The position numbers were made by a program, and so were the translations under genes. A stretch of 64,000 nt of DNA from Rhynchopus euleeides (Eukaryota; Euglenozoa; Diplonemea; Diplonemida; Diplonemidae). Below the pieces are notes generated by a model that ran no database searches, was not told the DNA's origin, and was given only the letters and a program-made list of their open reading frames with translations. The stretch lies in NCBI GenBank assembly GCA_963210315.1, contig OY723284.1, positions 2,046,001 to 2,110,000 on the forward strand, written 5' to 3'. Below are positions 52,616 to 61,913 of the stretch, in pieces (positions within the stretch are counted from its first letter, which is position 1; each line of letters begins with the position of its first letter).

Positions 52616-53330
52616 GTACTTGGTTGATTCCCCCCGATTCCCCCCAGTACATTGTCGTACTTGGTCGATTCCCCCCGATTCCCCCCAGTACATTGTCGTA
52701 CTTGGACGATTCCCCCCGATTCCCCCCAGGACATTGTCATACTTGGACGATTCCCCCCGATTCCCCCCAGTACATAGTCGTACTCGGACGATTCCCCCCG
52801 ATTCCCCCCAGGACATTGTCATACTTGGACGATTCCCCCCGATTCCCCCCAGTACATTGTCATACTTGGACGATTCCCCCCAGGACATTGTCATACTTGG
52901 ACGATTCCCCCCGATTCCCCCCAGTACATTGTCGTACTTGGACGATTCCCCCCGATTCCCCCCAGTACATTGTCGTACTTGGACGATTCCCCCCGATTCC
53001 CCCCAGTACATTGTCATACTTGGACGATTCCCCCCGATTCCCCCCAGGACATTGTCATACTTGGACGATTCCCCCCGATTCCCCCCAGGACATTGTCATA
53101 CTTGGACGATTCCCCCCGATTCCCCCCAGTACATTGTCGTACTTGGACGATTCCCCCCGATTCCCCCCAGTACATTGTCATACTTGGACGATTCCCCCCG
53201 ATTCCCCCCAGGACATTGTCATACTTGGACGATTCCCCCCGATTCCCCCCAGTACATTGTCGTACTTGGACGATTCCCCCCGATTCCCCCCAGTACATTG
53301 TCGTACTTGGCGGATTCTCCCCGATTCCCC
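52616..53330 (+). repeat. 41-bp tandem repeat array
   Basis: About 17 units, each with two GATTCCCCCC blocks followed by AGTACATTGTCGTACTTGG. Variants alternate AGTACATTGTC and AGGACATTGTC, and one unit is missing a GATTCCCCCC block (near 52875). Because 41 is not a multiple of three, open frames cross the array in several phases on both strands; these are not taken as genes. It lies between the transposon left end and the transposase gene. Confidence 0.9.
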
Positions 53331-53540
53331 CCCCAGGACAAAGTCGCCGGAAAAGTCTTTCATGCTCACAGTAGCGGCATCCCGCGCCAGGAGTACTGGT
53401 ATCAGCAGGTCGGCCCCCTCTCCCCCCCCCCCCCTCGAGGTTGCTTCCCTCCCTGTGTAGTTGGCCGCTTCTGCCCTTGACGGTCATTGCTGTTGTTCTT
53501 CAATCAGATCCCCTGCAGGAGGTTACGTGGATCACTGATT

Positions 53541-56180
53541 ATGACACGGTCCAGGGTCGCGGACCAGCGTTTCGCCGCTTGTGCCGCTGCTATTCGCTGT
53601 TTCCTCCGAGACACACAGCCCCCCTTGCGCCTCTGCAACCATCTGGGTTTGTCGGGTTACCTGGAGCCCCTACTGGCCGGAGACGATACGGGGTACGGTA
53701 AGACCCTCATCGGACGGGCGCTCAACTCGCTGTTCACTTCGCCGAAAGGTTGGGAAGTCATCCCTGGACTGCTGACGAGGAAGGCGGAGTCTCGAGGCCG
53801 CAAGGAGGCTGTACGTTTCTGTGTCCATGTGGGCCTTCCTCTCTGCCCATGTGAACAGTCTGCTCCGCCACCTCAGCCCGCCTCGCGCAATTCGCCTGCT
53901 GCGCCCAGACCATCTACTCCTGGTGACTCTACTGCTTCGTCGCCGCGTTCGCCTGCTCCCTCGACGATTCCGGTGCAGCCTCCGCCCCCCTCGATGTCCG
54001 CTGACACGTCTCCGATGGCTACTGCTTCCTCCCCGCGTCCGCCACCCCCTCTGTCTTCTGCGCCCCCTCCGGCCGCTACGAATCCGGTGCAGTCTCCGCC
54101 CCCCGTCACGACTTCAGATGCTGCTCCCACCACATCGACGCCGCCTGCTGCGCCCGAACCCTCTACACCTGGTGAGGCTACTGCTTCGTCGCGCCCGCCA
54201 CCCCCTCCGCCCGCCGCTACGAATCCGGTGCAGTCTCCGCCCCCCCCGACATCTGGTAACGCAACGCCGCCCACCGCTTCTCCGAACAACTCGACCACTG
54301 CTCCTCTTCCGACAGGTCCTGTCAGGGCCTGTGGCCTGCCGAACCTCTCGTGCACATGCTATCTCAACAGCGTGTTGCAGTTGCTGCGTGGGTCCGCGGC
54401 ATTCCGCTGCGCAGTGAGAGATGATTCGAATCCGAACGCTGTGTCCTCGGCCCTACGTGACGTGTTCGCACGGATGGACACCCCACAGCCCCGAACAAGG
54501 TCATCGAAAAACAAGTGCCCCGTCATCTCCGGGCAGCCGATGCATGCGCTGGTGAAGGCACTGCCACCGAGGTGGCACGACACCACGGTGCAGGAGGACG
54601 CGACCGAGTGGATGCGCGCCCTCTTGACTGGGTGCGACAGCCAGGCCGTGTTCCGGCCCTTTGAGTTCCGGCTCCCTGTGGCCACGAAGTGCTCCCAGTG
54701 TAATCTGGAGAAGGTGGCCAAGTGTAATCTGCCAAATACATCCGTCAAGTGTAATCTGCAGAAGGTGACGCAGGAGTTCGCAGCGAAGAAGGTGCGTGCA
54801 GAACAGGCCTCGGCTGCGGAATCTCCCAAGGAGCGGGTCCAGAGGCAGCTGAACGAGGTGAAGGCGAAGTTGCGCCGCCAGTTTGAGGCTGATAGGGCTC
54901 GTGCAAATGACGTCAAGCACCCCTTGATCGGTCTCTCGATAAACGAGATCCTGGCCGAGCAGACGCACGACTGGGACAAGCTGTGCAAGGGGAAGGCGAA
55001 GAGTCTCACCGGCTACCCCCCCTACATGCTTGAAATGTTCTTCCGGAAGTACGGGTCAAGCATCTTCACGGAAAAACATCAGTTGGTCGTATTCTACTAC
55101 CTCTTCAGAAAGCCGCTCAAAACCGCCCTGTCAGACCCCTTCACCTTCGACCTGTCTTCTGACAAGTGCCGCGACATGCTCAACGAAGGGCTGATGTACT
55201 GCGGCCTCTTCCTGAACGAAGTCCAGCTTGTCTCTGACAGGCGTATCGAGGACGAGTTCAACCACGCCCCTCTCCTGCCTGCAAGCACCATGCTGATCGA
55301 CGTCTTCCCGGTGCCCGTCTCCAGAAGCTACCTTTATGCGGCTAACTGGAGCGGGTACTACAAGAGGCCCGTTCTGAAGTTTCAGATGGGCACCAACAAG
55401 TACGGCCTCATCGTGTTCTTCACGGGTGGCCATGCTGGTGCTATCCCTGACTCGCACCTGTGGGGCACTTCCTCCACATCCGCATTCGCGCACCAGCCCA
55501 ACTTGGTGCCCGACGGCGACGTTGTGCTTGCGGATGGCGCATACGCGGGAGCCAAGCAGTGCGTGACTGGGAGTCGCTGCTACTCGAGGAAGGGGGATGA
55601 AAACCGACGGGTCCCCATTCCTGACTGTAACCTTCCTGTGGCGGCGCAGAAGATGTACAACGGTTCCCACGGATTCGTTCGTGGAAGGGTGGAGCGGGGA
55701 AATGCGCGTGTGAAGGACTTCAAGATCCTCACGTACCCGTACCATCTCGGGGGCGAGGGTGACTCGCAGTTCCTCGCGCTGTGTGGGAGGGTCGTGGCAG
55801 AGCTTCATAACTTTCTGTACAAGTATGGCCTCCCCGAACTGCCCATCGGCCCTTACAGGAACCTCGTCGCGGGCCTCATCCCCCAGAAGCCGCGCACTGC
55901 CAGCAGAGTGGTTACGGGTGAGCCTGAGGCTGGCAGTGCTCCACCTGCAGCTTCTGCAACGATTGACACCGAGGAGGACGATGCGTCTGTAGATGACGAG
56001 GATGAGTTTGGCCTTCGGGATGTGGACGTCACTCCGTGGATGCAGGAGGTGCAGGGCGTGTTGGACTGCTTCCCGGAGAACGGCAGTGGTGAAACCCCAG
56101 ATGTCGTCGACAAGCTCTTACAGAGCACTGCCGGGAACGATCCCGATGCAGACTGGCACGAGTTCTCCGGTTCGGCGTGA
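53541..56180 (+). CDS. Harbinger-type DDE transposase fused to a partial ubiquitin-specific protease domain
   Basis: 879 residues from the first ATG (a CCCCTGCAG acceptor-like site lies ~27 bp before). Residues ~1-100 are unassigned and ~105-260 are a P/S/T-rich linker. Residues ~262-395 resemble the first half of a peptidase C19 domain: the Cys box GLPNLSCTCYLNSVLQLL (C273 aligned with the catalytic cysteine), the QEDATEWMRALL box, then FEFRLPVATKCSQC starting a zinc ribbon. No His box is found. Residues ~490-780 are a DDE_4-type domain: D587 (MLIDVFPVPVSR), the YYKRPVLKFQMGTN segment typical of Harbinger/IS5-like enzymes, D665 (VLADGAYAG) and E718 (RGRVERGNARVKDFKIL). An acidic tail follows. 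The protein should catalyse excision and insertion; the USP half may bind ubiquitin. Confidence 0.85.
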   Translation: MTRSRVADQRFAACAAAIRCFLRDTQPPLRLCNHLGLSGYLEPLLAGDDTGYGKTLIGRALNSLFTSPKGWEVIPGLLTRKAESRGRKEAVRFCVHVGLPLCPCEQSAPPPQPASRNSPAAPRPSTPGDSTASSPRSPAPSTIPVQPPPPSMSADTSPMATASSPRPPPPLSSAPPPAATNPVQSPPPVTTSDAAPTTSTPPAAPEPSTPGEATASSRPPPPPPAATNPVQSPPPPTSGNATPPTASPNNSTTAPLPTGPVRACGLPNLSCTCYLNSVLQLLRGSAAFRCAVRDDSNPNAVSSALRDVFARMDTPQPRTRSSKNKCPVISGQPMHALVKALPPRWHDTTVQEDATEWMRALLTGCDSQAVFRPFEFRLPVATKCSQCNLEKVAKCNLPNTSVKCNLQKVTQEFAAKKVRAEQASAAESPKERVQRQLNEVKAKLRRQFEADRARANDVKHPLIGLSINEILAEQTHDWDKLCKGKAKSLTGYPPYMLEMFFRKYGSSIFTEKHQLVVFYYLFRKPLKTALSDPFTFDLSSDKCRDMLNEGLMYCGLFLNEVQLVSDRRIEDEFNHAPLLPASTMLIDVFPVPVSRSYLYAANWSGYYKRPVLKFQMGTNKYGLIVFFTGGHAGAIPDSHLWGTSSTSAFAHQPNLVPDGDVVLADGAYAGAKQCVTGSRCYSRKGDENRRVPIPDCNLPVAAQKMYNGSHGFVRGRVERGNARVKDFKILTYPYHLGGEGDSQFLALCGRVVAELHNFLYKYGLPELPIGPYRNLVAGLIPQKPRTASRVVTGEPEAGSAPPAASATIDTEEDDASVDDEDEFGLRDVDVTPWMQEVQGVLDCFPENGSGETPDVVDKLLQSTAGNDPDADWHEFSGSA

Positions 56181-56628
56181 TATATGTTCTGCCCCCCCCC
56201 CCCTCTCCCTTGCTTCTCCTAACATCTGTTCCCGTTTGTGATTCGTCTCTGTCTTCTACTTCCACAACCCCCCCCCCCACGTACGAGCGAAGCTTGCCTA
56301 AACCCCCTGCCCCGCATGAGACTAGTGAGGAAAAGAAGGTGGTGCATCAGCTGCACACCGCACTCCGCTGATTCATCAAGCAGCCCCCCCCCCCCCCGGG
56401 GACCCCACTGCGAGTCACTCGCAGTCACTCTGGTTTGCGATTTTTACACCAACTCGCCATAGAGCGACCCAAACCTGCTTTGGGACGAGTCACGCCGGCA
56501 TAATTTTCGAGATTCGGGGTTCAAATATGCTCCCCAGGCTAGGGACCCCCCAACTCCCCTGACTCTTTTTTTAAGCGTTTTTCCGCTCATTTTTTCTCAC
56601 TTTTTCTCACCCGGTAGCGAAGGCCCCC
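56181..56628. other. 3' region and right end of the Harbinger-like transposon
   Basis: No gene. Poly-C tracts, then ACTGCGAGTCACTCGCAGTC, then TTTTTCTCAC repeats and the GGTAGCGAAGGCCCCC end. Confidence 0.7.
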
Positions 56629-56639
56629 AGGGGGGAAAA

Positions 56640-57049
56640 ATACGAAGGGGGGAAAAATACGAAGGGAGCCCGAGGACGACCTCCAGGCCATCGACGCCTA
56701 CGGGGACGACGAGACGCCCGCGGCGAACATCCCCGCTCTGCAGGAGCTTGCGGCGTCCCGTGTCTGGGCCGAGGGGGTGGTAGCGCGGGCCCGCGGCATG
56801 GCCCCCTGCGTCTCGATGGGAGGAGCCATCCCCCGCACCGTCGAGGCGTGGAGGCACTGCTTCCACCCCAGCTATGGCCTTTGCCCCCTCTCGCCCAGGG
56901 TGGCAGGTGACGTAGCGGCGGAGTGGCTGCAGGCGCGCATCCTGCAAGGGGGCGCGCAGGCCGAGCCCGGGAACCAGACGAGGGAGCCGGGGGTCAGCCT
57001 GCGCGTCTACATGCGCAAGCTGCAGACGGAGGTGGAGCGGGGCGAGTAG
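56640..57049 (+). pseudogene. 5'-truncated coding remnant, unknown
   Basis: A + strand frame, open from the edge of the GAAAAATAC array to a TAG at 57049, reads as well-composed protein (AIDAYGDDETPAANIPALQE, then GAIPRTVEAWRHCFHPSYGL, then SLRVYMRKLQTEVERGE). There is no ATG near its beginning, so it is probably the end of a gene cut by element insertions. It could be a host gene or part of another mobile element; no family was recognised. Confidence 0.4.
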
Positions 57050-57244
57050 GCGGAGCAGCGTCCCCACCCCCACCACCCCCCCCCCCCCCCCCGGGACCTT
57101 CCCCCCCCCCCTTTCATAGATGTGTGCAGGTGGCCGTTGTGAATGGTTAGACAGGGGCTGGCCACCCCCTCCCCCGGGCTCTGCACAGCAGGTCTGGGTT
57201 AGAAACAACATAACCCCCCCCCCTTCCTCCCCTCCCTTCCTCCC

Positions 57245-57328
57245 CCCTCCCCTCCCCTCCCCTCCCCTCCCCTCCCCTCCCCTCCCCTCCCCTCCCCTCC
57301 CCTCCCCTCCCCTCCCCTCCCCTCCCCT
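57245..57328 (+). repeat. (CCCCT)n microsatellite
   Basis: About 16 perfect CCCCT units. Confidence 0.9.
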
Positions 57329-57644
57329 ATTGATGCCCCCCCCCCTCCCCCAGCGCTTTGCCGCTCGTGTGAGTACCGCCCTGACTGGGAGAAAGGGTAG
57401 GGCTGGTTGGGTTGGCGGAGTTGGGCGGATGGGCGAAACGGAAAAATCGACGAGGTCGCAGCGTCAGGGCGTTCTGGGCTGGCTGGTGGTGGTTGGGACA
57501 AGACCGACGAGATTAGAAGCGGCACTGGTAGACGGGTTTTGAGGCCCCCCGCCCCCAGGTTCCCCCTGCCCACCTGGACGGACCCAAGTGCCTCACACCG
57601 GATCTCTCCCCACCCGGTGGTCCACCTGACGGATACGCGAAAAA

Positions 57645-58875
57645 AAAAAAAAAAAACGAAAAATACAGGGGGCCCTCGCTACGAGTCACTGTGAGTCACG
57701 AGTCGTCAGTTGTCAGCCAAACATGGCTGACTTCTCACTTTTTCTCACTCAGTCACACTTGGTAGCGAGGGCCCCCACAGGGAAAAATACACTGTACTAC
57801 AGTAGGGCGCACTGGAGATCTGCTGCACACTGTCTCGGGAGCGGTGCAGAGTCCAGGCGCAGCGGGGCTGTCTGCACCAATCCTCGCCACCACAGCGGCA
57901 CGCCCCTGCCGCACACCTCGGGTGCGGGAGTGCCATCACTCCGGTGCCATTGCACTGCACCGCTGTTCAGGTTCCGCTGGACTGCCGGCTTCCTGCATGA
58001 GCAAGGCTCACTTAACAGAGACAGGCGCAATAAATGAAACCCGTGTCCACTTCCAGCGCGCGGTCACCGAAACAGCGGGTTCAGCTTTTGGGGCTTTTTT
58101 GCGGCCGGGTTTTCATGATCCGCAGCATATGAAGACTCAACGTCATCATGGGCAGTGTATCAGGCGCTGGAGGCTCGCTTTCATCGAAGCGCGCCTCATC
58201 ATGTCCCAACTGAACGACCATCCCCGCTGATGTGATACAGCACCAACCGGTGTGGGGACTAGCCTTCGATACTTTCAGATTTTTCACTGCCGTGGCCTCG
58301 GGCTCCGCGCCCCAGACCCCCTGTCGTGTGCCTGTCTCGTGACCAAGTCCTTGAGCGTCCGCGACTGTTCATCGCACCCATTCATACCCAGAAATGCAAG
58401 CGATTCCTCGGATGTTATGTCAGAGCTGGACTCTTTCATAGACACCAGCTCCGACATGAGGCTCTTCGGCGTTTGGCCCGCGGGACTTCATCGCAGCCGA
58501 GCTGTGCTGACGTTCCTGAACACTGCGTGCTGGCAAAGTTCTCCTCGGGCTTGCAGGTTTGCAAGTACTCAAAGGCAATCCAACATCCCCTGAATACGGA
58601 GTTATTGGTCCAGCAGGGCGACCCGAGGAAGCAACATCCGATGCCTCTCGAAGTGCAATTCGACAGGACTCGTCAGTTCTGCTGGGGGAAAACGTTCTGT
58701 GGCCGTGCATTCGACCCTGGTTGCACCATACCACGTCTTTTTGTGGTTTGCCCGACCCCCAGCGAGGCCACTGGTTGAGACGCCTGCAGCGTACTTTTCA
58801 TGTATTTTTCATGTATTTTTCGTGTATTTTTCGAAAAATACATGTATTTTTCGACGGTCTGTATTTTTCCCGCCA
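57645..58875. mobile_element. 1.1-kb element bounded by GTATTTTTC iterons, copy 2, interrupted by MITE-B
   Basis: The left part, GAAAAATACA, continues after the 109-bp MITE as ACAGGGAAAAATACACTGTAC. Copy 1 reads GAAAAATACAGGGAAAAATA without interruption. The body matches 50525-51520 with a few percent differences and the right end carries ATGTATTTTTC units. The left palindrome is shorter than in copy 1. Confidence 0.7.
57668..57776 (+). mobile_element. MITE-B copy, 109 bp, TSD ACA
   Basis: Identical to 52001-52109. ACA lies on both sides (57665-57667 and 57777-57779), and the uninterrupted sequence is preserved in element copy 1 near 50508. Confidence 0.93.
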
Positions 58876-58912
58876 TACCCCTGTATTTATCCAACACTGC
58901 CCCCCCCCCCCC

Positions 58913-60063
58913 TAGGGGGGGTCAAATGGGGGTGACAAACACGATTTTTCAAAAAACCGGCGCAGAGGCCCCAAAGCCCCCGTAAACCCTCCAAACCCCC
59001 CCAGATCGGTCCGGAAACCCATCGAACCCCACTTTTCCACCATTCCGGGCACCTCAGGTGCCCGAATTGGGGTACCTAAATTTTGTGCCACCGTTTGGTA
59101 CCGTACAGTGCCACTGTGTGGGAGGTTGGAAAAGAAAATGCCCCAACACACCACATCTGAGGGTTGCAATGCATGTTGCTTGCCAACCACGTCATCCGGT
59201 GGGTGTCAGGCGCTATGTAGGTGGCATTAGCCAGGTCTTCGATGTGTTCTGGCTTGTATATATACCTCCCTGCCTGCGGCACAGGCACTGCCTTTGTCCC
59301 CCACACCAGCCACAGAGAGCGTATTGTACTCGGTCCACGGTTGCTGATTCATTGTGATGCGTTGTATCCTCGAGTGAACGTCACACACTAGTGGCACCAC
59401 CACCCGCCATCCGAGAGCTGTATTGACTTTGCGCGCTTCCGTTGTATTCACCTCGCCACGCATATTGCACCGTTCAGTACCAGTGCTCTTGGGCCAGGCA
59501 AAGTAGACCGCAGCAACTACCAATTCTGGCACAATGGGTACCACGACAGCGCACTTCATGTGTTCCCGGAATGTACAGCTCGTGTTGCAACAGTCGTTGT
59601 CAACACATCCCGGTTGTGGAGCACTGCTGCACAGGAATCACACGACCATCTGGACTGTTCCGTACCTACAGGCAGCCTCCCGGTGCATGGTGGCAGGGAG
59701 GTATATATACAAGCCAGAACACATCGAAGACCTGGCTAATGCCACCTACATAGCGCCTGACACCCACCGGATGACGTGGTTGGCAAGCAACATGCATTGC
59801 AACCCTCAGATGTGGTGTGTTGGGGCATTTTCTTTTCCAACCTCCCACACAGTGGCACTGTACGGCACCAAACGGTGGCACAAAATTTAGGTACCCCAAT
59901 TCGGGCACCTGAGGTGCCCGGAATGGTGGAAAAGTGGGGTTCGATGGGTTTCCGGACCGATCTGGGGGGGTTTGGAGGGTTTACGGGGGCTTTGGGGCCT
60001 CTGCGCCGGTTTTTTGAAAAATCGTGTTTGTCCACGTAAAAGGGTGGCATTTGACCCCCCCTA
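58913..60063. mobile_element. 1,151-bp non-autonomous element with ~370-bp inverted arms
   Basis: The ends are TAGGGGGGGTCAAATG and its inverse CATTTGACCCCCCCTA. The arms (58913-59280 and 59687-60063) are near-perfect inverted repeats, including CACTTTTCCACCATTCCGGG and TTTTGTGCCACCGTTTGGTA. They enclose about 400 bp without recognisable genes. It sits in a poly-C run, which hides any target-site duplication. Long frames over the arms are mirror images of each other and are not taken as genes. Confidence 0.8.
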
Positions 60064-61913
60064 CCCCCCCCCCCCCCCCAGCGGCACCGCATCCCTGGAT
60101 TCATTTTTTGCCCGCTGACAGCTGCGATTGTTATGACCCCCCTGCTGGCCATCATGGCATCAACGTGGCGTGCCCGTGAGACTTCACCACCTCCCCTCCT
60201 CCTGTTCCAAGCTCGATCGTTCATCAGTGGCCTGCCCTCGCTCTGTGTGCCCAACGGTGTGTCGCCTCTTCCGGAGCGGAGAGGTGTTCGCCTTTTTGTC
60301 ACTTCAGAGCGAAGGCCCCTCGGTGTTGAACAATTGAAGCAGTCGATCTTCAAGCTTGATGTATGCATGTGTGGCGTGCACCGGTGTTGCAAATGGCTTC
60401 TCCCTGCCCGGTGGCCTGGTTGTGTGCAACTCCCCACCGTGTGTGCAGTCATGGGGGGCCACCCGCTGCTGCTGCCCATGAGAAAAGCAGGTGTGAACAC
60501 ACGTGTCGTTCTCTGCTCACCCTAGCCTCGAGACAGGGCCAGCGGTGTTCCCCCATGCGCGACCCCTCTCCCTTCAGGCCCTTGAGGCTCCCCTCAGGCC
60601 AAAGAGGCCAAAAAAGCGGTGTGACACTTTCCTTGGCATTTTGCTTTTTCTGTTAGAAATACCAAAACACATGTCTGGAACTGCTCAGTGAGGCGCACGC
60701 TTGTGCCTCAATCCTGCGTTGAAGCGCTGTGTCGTTGCATTGCGGGTGGTCATCCAAAAACAAATGGGCTTCGGTCGTACAAAGTCCCTCCCCCCGAGCA
60801 CCCCCCCACTTCAAGGAATTTGCAAATCCCCTCCTGTCCTCCCTGCCCGCTTCCTCGCTCGTGACAAGAAGATAAGGAGATAAGGCGCTGTTTGTGCGCC
60901 AAACCCGGGTGAAAAAACCTCACGTGTTGTGCCTGATGAAGGGTTGGTGTGAATGTGCGCACAACGGTCAAATCAACAAGGCAACGTAGATTGCAAGCGC
61001 TATCTTGTTTCACTGCGACAAAGGTTTCTCGTGATGTGTGAAAACAGAACAAAACAACTAACATTAACCAGCCTGGTCACACCGCTGCCCGATTGTCCTG
61101 CACGTCAGGCTGGCCCCCCCACCCCGTGTCGCACAAACAAACACATGACGAACGCCGTCCCAGCAGGTTCCTGCGCGGGGTGGACACCACAAAACCTGGC
61201 CCGCGTGTGCAGCCCAGACGTAGATGGTGTCGCCTGAACCAGCGTTTCTAAACTTCTGATCAAAAGGGTCAGGCACACTATTTCCTGAGCTGGGCCTGGC
61301 ATGGAACTGTCAAAAAAATGATCTGGGCCCCATGATGTTGGGCGTATTCGATACGACTGGTGTGGTGTGTCCTTGGCATGAGACGGTGTGAGACGCACAT
61401 CACCTCCCGCTGCCACGCATTTCCGCCTGACAGGATACCTGTTGTTGGGAGAAAAGAATACCCTGCATCTGGACCGTCTGTACCTGTGTGTGTGTCTGCC
61501 CCTCACCTCCGCTCACAGGTGCCCTCACAGCACCTGTGGTGTGTCCACATTCTGGCCCCCAGGCGGGTTCCCCCCCCGCCAGCACAGCCAGACCAACGAT
61601 TCAGGGCGCAGGGCTGCAAATCAGCTGCCCCTGCCTGCATGCCGGGAACCTACATGTGCCTGCTGAGATTTGCCGCAGGTCTGCACCTTCCCCCCTCCCA
61701 CACACTCCACAAGAGCAGCATTTGCAGAGCAGCCTGCCTACAACCCCACACCCCACACTCCCCCCGCGCCCTCTCTCTCTCTCAGCCCTCCCTGCACCCA
61801 CCAGCTCACCCGACAGCCTATACACATCGGCATCCGGTGTCGCTGAGAGAGAGCTCACGCTGCGACTGCCTTGCCTTCGTCACCCGACGTGAGTGTGTGG
61901 TGGCCGCCACGCC
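60064..61913. other. gene-free interval before the last two genes
   Basis: Contains one MITE-A copy (60229-60319). The last 200 bp are strongly pyrimidine-rich, with a CTCTCTCTCTCTCAG tract near 61770-61785 that could serve as an acceptor for the next gene. Confidence 0.5.
60229..60319. repeat. MITE-A copy
   Basis: CCTCGCTCTGTGTGCCCAAC at the left and TTTTGTCACTTCAGAGCGAAGG with CCCC at the right. Confidence 0.55.

Larger units (their letters stand above)
52300..56628 (+). mobile_element. Harbinger-like DNA transposon encoding a USP-domain transposase
   Basis: 4,329 bp. The left end is GGGGGCCCTCGCTACC and the right end GGTAGCGAAGGCCCCC. The 3-bp AGG lies outside both (52297-52299 and 56629-56631), the duplication length of PIF/Harbinger elements. 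The related uninterrupted palindrome at 50470-50500 reads CCCAGGGGGGG, showing the empty site. Internal order: a left subterminal region with a second palindrome (52426-52522), a 41-bp tandem array (52616-53330), the transposase gene (53541-56180) and ~450 bp of 3' DNA. The subterminal TTTTTCTCAC motif near the right end also occurs in MITE-B. Confidence 0.9.

Noticed and set aside
52616-53330. CRISPR-like array of regular repeats
   Set aside because: Units are contiguous 41-bp tandem copies without unique spacers, inside a eukaryotic DNA transposon, with no cas genes.
52614-53480. Long open frames (up to 288 codons) through the 41-bp array
   Set aside because: They are produced by a stop-free repeat whose length is not a multiple of three; several frames on both strands are equally open.
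53685-53720. Walker A-like GDDTGYGKTLI near the transposase N-terminus, reminiscent of helicase motif I
   Set aside because: The spacing does not fit GxxxxGKT and no Walker B or other helicase motif follows.
53541-54720. The transposase USP half as a recent capture of the host USP gene at 24910
   Set aside because: The Cys boxes (GLPNLSCTCYLNSVLQLL and GLCNFGNTCFFNSAVQAL) differ at many positions, so a direct recent capture is unlikely.
56505-56545. GGGGTTCAAATATGCTCCCC resembling a tRNA T-arm
   Set aside because: The stem and loop do not fit a T-arm and no acceptor stem or A box surrounds it. No tRNA gene was found anywhere in the window.
59227-60500. Frames over the 1,151-bp inverted-arm element as genes
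   Set aside because: The same peptides appear mirrored from both arms, so they reflect the inverted repeat and not a conserved gene.
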